Made by a program: the position numbers and the translations under genes. From Sporobolomyces roseus (taxonomy: Eukaryota; Basidiomycota; Microbotryomycetes; Sporidiobolales; Sporidiobolaceae), in contig JADILM010000007.1 in NCBI GenBank assembly GCA_016617785.1, positions 496,001-560,000 on the forward strand: 64,000 nucleotides of DNA, read 5' to 3'. This document shows, in pieces, positions 59,022 to 64,000 of the stretch (the first letter of the stretch is position 1; the number at the start of each line of letters is the position of its first letter). The notes beneath the pieces are model-generated. The model was not told the origin of the DNA, ran no database searches, and saw only the letters and a program-made list of their open reading frames with translations.

Positions 59022-62000
59022 TCACTTTGCATAATGCTGTACGAGGGTGAACGAGATCTCTAGTCAGCACTCGCGATTCATCAAAGTGGAGAACAGGGAC
59101 AGTAAATGGAAACTCACGAGAGTCCAGCTCGATAAAATCCTTCTCTGATTCACTTGATCCGCCGTCAACCCAGGCGTTCCATAAGTGAGTGGTTTGAGGA
59201 ACGCAAAGTTTGCCAACAACAACCCGACCACGACGGTCAAAGCGATATACATTCCTTTCCCTACATGAGCTTTCTGTCTTGGTCTCCTTCGAGTTGTAAT
59301 TCCGGCGATCGAGACCGGATAATTGAGGGTATCGCCACAGAAGAGGAAGTGGAATACGACTCCGACCACGAGACATGAGAGGACGTGGGCGGGGAGGTAG
59401 TGATGAAGGAAGAGTTGGCGAGACATGGTGAAGAAGGGGAGGTAGTGGTAGAGCCATGCGACCAAGAAGAATCCTCCAGTATTGTATAATCGATTTCGAG
59501 CAGCTAGAGCATCACAGAGAGATGAGCTCGAGAACTGGAGAACGAGATCGAGGAGAAACGAAGAACTCACGAATTGGAATTGGTGTCAATCCTCTTCGTT
59601 TCGCCAATTGATCCGCTCCGAGCACTCCAACGAACACTGAAATAGCCATGACGCAAATCCACCATCCGACGACGTTTCCAATCAAGTAAACTTGTTCACG
59701 ATCCTCGTTCTTTCCCGTCCAGAAACTGATCCCACTGAGGAGGAAAGGCCAATTGATAGGTCCCGAAGCGTAAGGGTGGGAATCGGTCAATCCTGCGTTG
59801 TGTTGAAGCATCGCGATTTGGAGTTCGAAGAATTTGCGGAAGAACGACATCTTGACTGGTTTGCGAGCTTCTTTCTTCGGTCGATGAATATCCGTAACAT
59901 CTGCACGACCAACAGAGGTTCAATCAGTTCAGAAGAATAGTGACTGAGAATGTTCGTTGAACGTACTAGGATCCCTGACGATCTCGTCTACAACCCAATA
60001 AGTAGTCTTATCCTTCAAATTCTTATTCCCATTGATCTCTTGCTGTTTGAACGCCCAATCCGGTAAGACCGGATCCGTATGAGTCCACATGGCGACTCTC
60101 GTAGGAACATGCATCAGTTGGAAATGACTCGATTTCGTCATCCATTGTTGACCGTCGTGAGCGTCGTCGATGATGATTTGGAAATGAGTGTCGAGCTCTT
60201 TTTGTTCTCGTTCTTGATCACTCGTCGCGATTCCGTCCCAAGTCGTGAACTCGGTGTTCGTAGCGAGAGTGGGACAGGCGACGTCGTGAGTGAGGAGAGT
60301 GGTGTTCGTGAGGATATGTCGAAGGGTGACTACATCGTTCTGTCGAACTACTCTTCCTCTTCCGTTCAGAGGTAGCTCTTTCGTAGGTTCGACGATCCAA
60401 TGGTTGTTCGTATCATTGAAAGGGTATCCTGTCACTTGTTGACCTGTACAATCGAAGCGACTTCGAGAACTTAGCACGAGATCGAGATGAGTTTGTGAGA
60501 CGCTCAAGCGTACCAGCTGAGGAGATCCGACCATCGTCATACTTGAGAGGATAACGATCCGGATGAGAATGCAAGAAAGCCTTTGTATTCTTATGTTGAA
60601 TAGTAATAGTATCGAAATACCTAATTTCTATTTAATCCCGTCGTACAAAGCTAATCAGCACTCATCTTCTCTCCACTCACAAACATGCTCAAAAAAGAGA
60701 GAGAGAGAGAGAGAGGTGCTTTACCTTCCGCCAAAGCAGTCAAAGGACTATCTTCCAAAGTTTGTTGAAACGCAGGACTCATGAATTCATCTCCAGTCCC
60801 ACTTTTCGTCAACACGGCGAAATGAACCCAGAACCAAAACAAATAAACGATTGCTGGTACTACGATGAGTCCGAAAGTTCTCGCCGCGAAATGTTTCATC
60901 ACGTGTTCCTTTAAAAAAAAAACCCATCCCTCAAATCCGAGATTAGCGAGTTATTCATTCGAAGGGGGTTTGAAGAGGGAGGAACGTACGATGGAATGAC
61001 CACGTTTTATATCGAGTAGGTTCCAGAGATCTACTACGACCGCCGTACCAACCGCCATGAAAGCGAATAATCCAACCATCTTGCATGAGATTGTGAGGGA
61101 TAAGAAAACTCCCGTTAATAACATCCAAGTCCACCAAGGTCTCGTGAATTCACTACAATACGAAAAACACGGATGAGATCGTGTTAGTGGGAGAGGCGTG
61201 AGAGGAAGTAGAGGGAAGAGTGAAGGCGTACGAGTAACGAAGTTTGTAGAATCGGGTATAGGCGTAGAATGCGAGACACATGAAAAGTACGAGTGGTGCG
61301 TCGAGGAGGATCAATCTAGTTTGAGTAATATGCGCATTATCTGGAGCGACAATTCAAACCACGAACGATTTAGTCTCATCTGACCAGCTCGTTCTTGACA
61401 GGACAAACTTGCGAACTCACCAAGCAAGACTAAACTAGCACTCAATAACCCAACCAACCTAGGATACCCACTCTCCCTCATGATAGCATACATGACGGGA
61501 GGTACCATCGAACCTAGGATCGCGGGTAACGTTCGGAGTCCGATGTAAGGAACTTTGTTGTCGATGTAGGATTCTCCAATGTTTTCAAACTCGAAATGTC
61601 CGTCGTAACCTATCACCCATCCGGCGAATGCTAAGAGGAGCTTGGCGCTGTGTTAGGAAAGGAGTGAGAGGAGGGTTTACAGGAGAGTGGAAAAGAAGGG
61701 GAGTATTTTTTTGGAGGAGTTTGGAGAAGTGGGCAAGATGCAATCAAGGGAGTTCGACAGGGGAGGGGAAGTGAAGGGATGTAGATATATAACGTCAATA
61801 CAATGTTCTCGAGCGTGAAGAGGAAAGAAACATGCACTCACAGTGGAGGATGAACGTCGAAAAAGAACTCCCTCCTCAAATAATAACTCGCAAACTTTCC
61901 AAAATGTACTTCATCGAACCTGCAAGTCTCGTTCGAAACTCGTCAGCTCGTCGATTCGTCGGAGAGAGGACGGCTGAAGGAGGAAATGAGGTGAACTTGC

Positions 62001-62527
62001 ACTACTGAAGCTGGATAATCTATTCTATGAAACCTGAATGCAGCACCTACGAGAAAGATTACTGCCAAGATGGCATACTCTGTTTTACTCGTACTTGAAG
62101 GTGATTCGTCGTCGTAACCCTTTCAGTCATCCCAAACGAGAGTTTCAGCGAGAGTTTGAATGTGGGGAGAGAGAGAGAGAGAGAGGGAAGGAGGAGAAGG
62201 AGGAAACCTCACTCTGTCTAACAAGTAACCAGGTTTGGAAGGTGATGTCGGTACTTGTTGTTGTAGAGGGTGGTAATCGTCTGATCTCTTGTCTAATCGA
62301 GGATCCGAGGTGAGTTCGAGGGGTTGAATGTTACTTTCAGCAAGAGAAGGGAATGAAGTAGAGACTGCAACTAGAGGTGGTGATGGGGGTTGAGGCGGTT
62401 TTCGGTGTAATAACCGATCAGAAGACTGCATCCTCTGTATAGAGGTGAGAGGGAGATGACTGAACACGTAACTTTCGAAAAGGTTTCTTGCATCTTGTCG
62501 ATCTTTGAACCTTTTCTTGTCTCCCAT
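59022..62527 (-). CDS. PMT4: Dolichyl-phosphate-mannose protein O-mannosyltransferase, PMT4 type
   Basis: This ER multi-pass enzyme transfers mannose from dolichol-phosphate to Ser/Thr of secretory proteins. A cytosolic N-terminus (from [15 protein letters not shown]) leads to [20 protein letters not shown] and [20 protein letters not shown], with the conserved Asp-Glu pair, and [15 protein letters not shown]. The luminal loop has MIR motifs ([36 protein letters not shown]). PMT4-group signatures are [20 protein letters not shown] and [20 protein letters not shown]. The last exon adds HYAK. About nine introns are present; the one at 61920-62000 has a GC donor (GCAAGT). The start could also be the in-frame ATG at 62431. 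Start codons of PMT4 and ERG13 are only 68 bp apart. Confidence 0.88.
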
Positions 62528-62595
62528 TCACTTTCACCCCAGCTTCTTCTTCTTTTCAACTCTACCTTATCCGCTTCTAGTAGTCTCGAGTAACA

Positions 62596-64000
62596 ATGAG
62601 CGCGTCCAACGGTACTTCTTCACGGTTTCAACCTTTCCCTCCCAACCCAACTCAACGACCTCAAAACGTAGGAATCCGTACGTCCTGACTCTTTCCCTTT
62701 CAATCTCATACTATCCCTCGAGCTGACCATCTACTCTCGACAACTTTATACGCGCTTTTCACCTCTTTCCGACTTTATTCTTTTAAACCCCCAACACAAA
62801 ACACAATATTCTATCATCAACACAGACGCTATCGATGTTTACTTCCCTATGAGATGTATCGATGAAGCAGATTTGGAACGATTCGATGGAGTATCGGCAG
62901 GGAAATACACGATTGGTTTGGGAGTAGAAAAAATGGCATTCTGTGATGATAGGGAAGATATCAATTCGTTCCTCTTGACTGGTAAGTCTCTCTACATACT
63001 CACTATACACTCCAGCTTGTATCAACTACACGCGGGAGGGAGCGAAATGACAGAGAGGTGGATCTTTCAACTCTCCTCGAGTCGAACCATGGTTTTCTTT
63101 TTTGATCGAAAGATAGCGGGGGTAAACAGTGGGTTGCAAGGTATATTGACACTCTCTTTGCGCATTCTCTCTTGAAAAACAACAGTCACGAAATCACTCC
63201 TCGAGAAATATCAAATCCCTACCGACTCTATCGGACGTATCGATGTAGGAACCGAAACCCTAATCGACAAATCAAAATCCGTCAAGACTCTCCTCATGGA
63301 CCTGTTCCCCGGCAACTCTGATATCGAAGGAGTCGATTCAAAGAACGCTTGTTACGGTGGAACGGCCGCTTTGTTCAACGCGTGCAACTGGATCGAATCG
63401 AGTTCGTGGGATGGGAGATACGCTTTGGTCGTTTGTGGTGATATCGCTATTTACGCAGAGGGTGGTGCGAGACCCGTTGGTGGTGCCGGTTCAGTAGCTA
63501 TGCTCATCGGTCCTGATGCTCCTCTAGCTCTCGAATGTAAGTTTTCAATTCAACTTGCCTTCCGAGAAACCTATTCGGTACTGACGTGCTTTGATTTCCG
63601 AATTGTGTACAGCTGTTCACGGATCTCACATGGCCAACGTCTACGACTTTTACAAACCTCACCTCTCTTCCGAATATCCCGAAGTCGACGGGCCTCTCAC
63701 TCAAACTTGCTACCCTTCCGCCCTCGAACACTCTTACGACCACTTCCGTGCGAAGGAAGCTAGACGAATCGGTGGAGAAGTGAAAGATGTAACTCTCGAT
63801 TCGTTCGACTTTTTCGCTTTCCACTCTCCTTATGGTAAATTGGTTCAAAAAGGTTACGCTCGTCTCGTAAGTTTCAACTCACTTTCTTCATTTTCCTGCT
63901 ATTGCTCAGCAAGAGTTCGTTCCATAAATAGCTCTACAACGATTTCCTTTCGAACCCTTCCTCGCCTAAATTCTCAAACATCCCTCAAGAATACTCTACT
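62596..64000 (+). CDS. ERG13: Hydroxymethylglutaryl-CoA synthase (3' partial)
   Basis: The enzyme condenses acetyl-CoA with acetoacetyl-CoA in the mevalonate/sterol pathway. Exon 1 encodes [20 protein letters not shown]; the next gives [40 protein letters not shown]. Later exons hold the catalytic Glu ([12 protein letters not shown]), the acyl-accepting Cys ([20 protein letters not shown]) and the catalytic His ([19 protein letters not shown]), with [20 protein letters not shown] between. The frame runs past the right edge after [20 protein letters not shown], so roughly the last third is missing. Introns are short except one of about 200 bp near 62983-63185. Confidence 0.93.

Overview
The window is nuclear DNA of a fungus, most likely a basidiomycete yeast or yeast-like species. 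Genes are intron-rich, with many short introns (about 55-130 bp), GTRNGT donors and a CTGAC/CTAAC branch site close to the 3' splice site. Intergenic gaps are short and the housekeeping genes are fungal. Pucciniomycotina is my guess from gene structure only. CDS coordinates are start-to-stop spans that contain introns; splice junctions are given where I could work them out.

Left third (1-30 kb). An expanded F-box family is interleaved with core genes. After the 3' end of an unrecognised nuclear protein come F-box gene A (639-1883), a small secreted-type protein, a STN1-like telomere protein (minus), F-box gene C (7791-9121), DHFR, the PP2A B55 subunit CDC55 (minus), PRP40, a 128-aa acidic protein, the F-box/RCC1 protein SAF1 (minus), F-box gene D (20550-21767), WDR89-like (minus), RTF1 (minus) and F-box gene B (27478-28722, minus). 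A and B lie in a roughly 2.45-kb inverted duplication (450-2920 and 26470-28905) and are about 94% identical in protein. A, B and C share an upstream motif, an intron at the start codon and a C-terminal CaaX-like tail.

Middle (29-44 kb). An MCUR1/FMP32 mitochondrial protein (minus) and the checkpoint-clamp gene RAD9 (plus) are divergent, and a 5'-truncated LINE-type retrotransposon (30236-32249, RNase H plus zinc finger) sits between their start codons. MUS81 (minus), inositol monophosphatase, a single-pass membrane protein with a long Ser/Pro-rich tail, and a TMEM97/EXPERA protein (minus) follow.

Right third (44-64 kb). This part holds an IRC5/HELLS-like SNF2 ATPase, the endocytic adaptor SLA1 (minus), an MDR-type oxidoreductase, a BTB protein (minus), PUS1 (minus), the protein O-mannosyltransferase PMT4 (minus, with a GC-AG intron) and the 5' part of HMG-CoA synthase ERG13, cut by the window edge.

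The core genes are ordinary. The accessory signal is the F-box family with its inverted duplication and shared promoter and tail features, and the LINE inserted in a very short divergent promoter.
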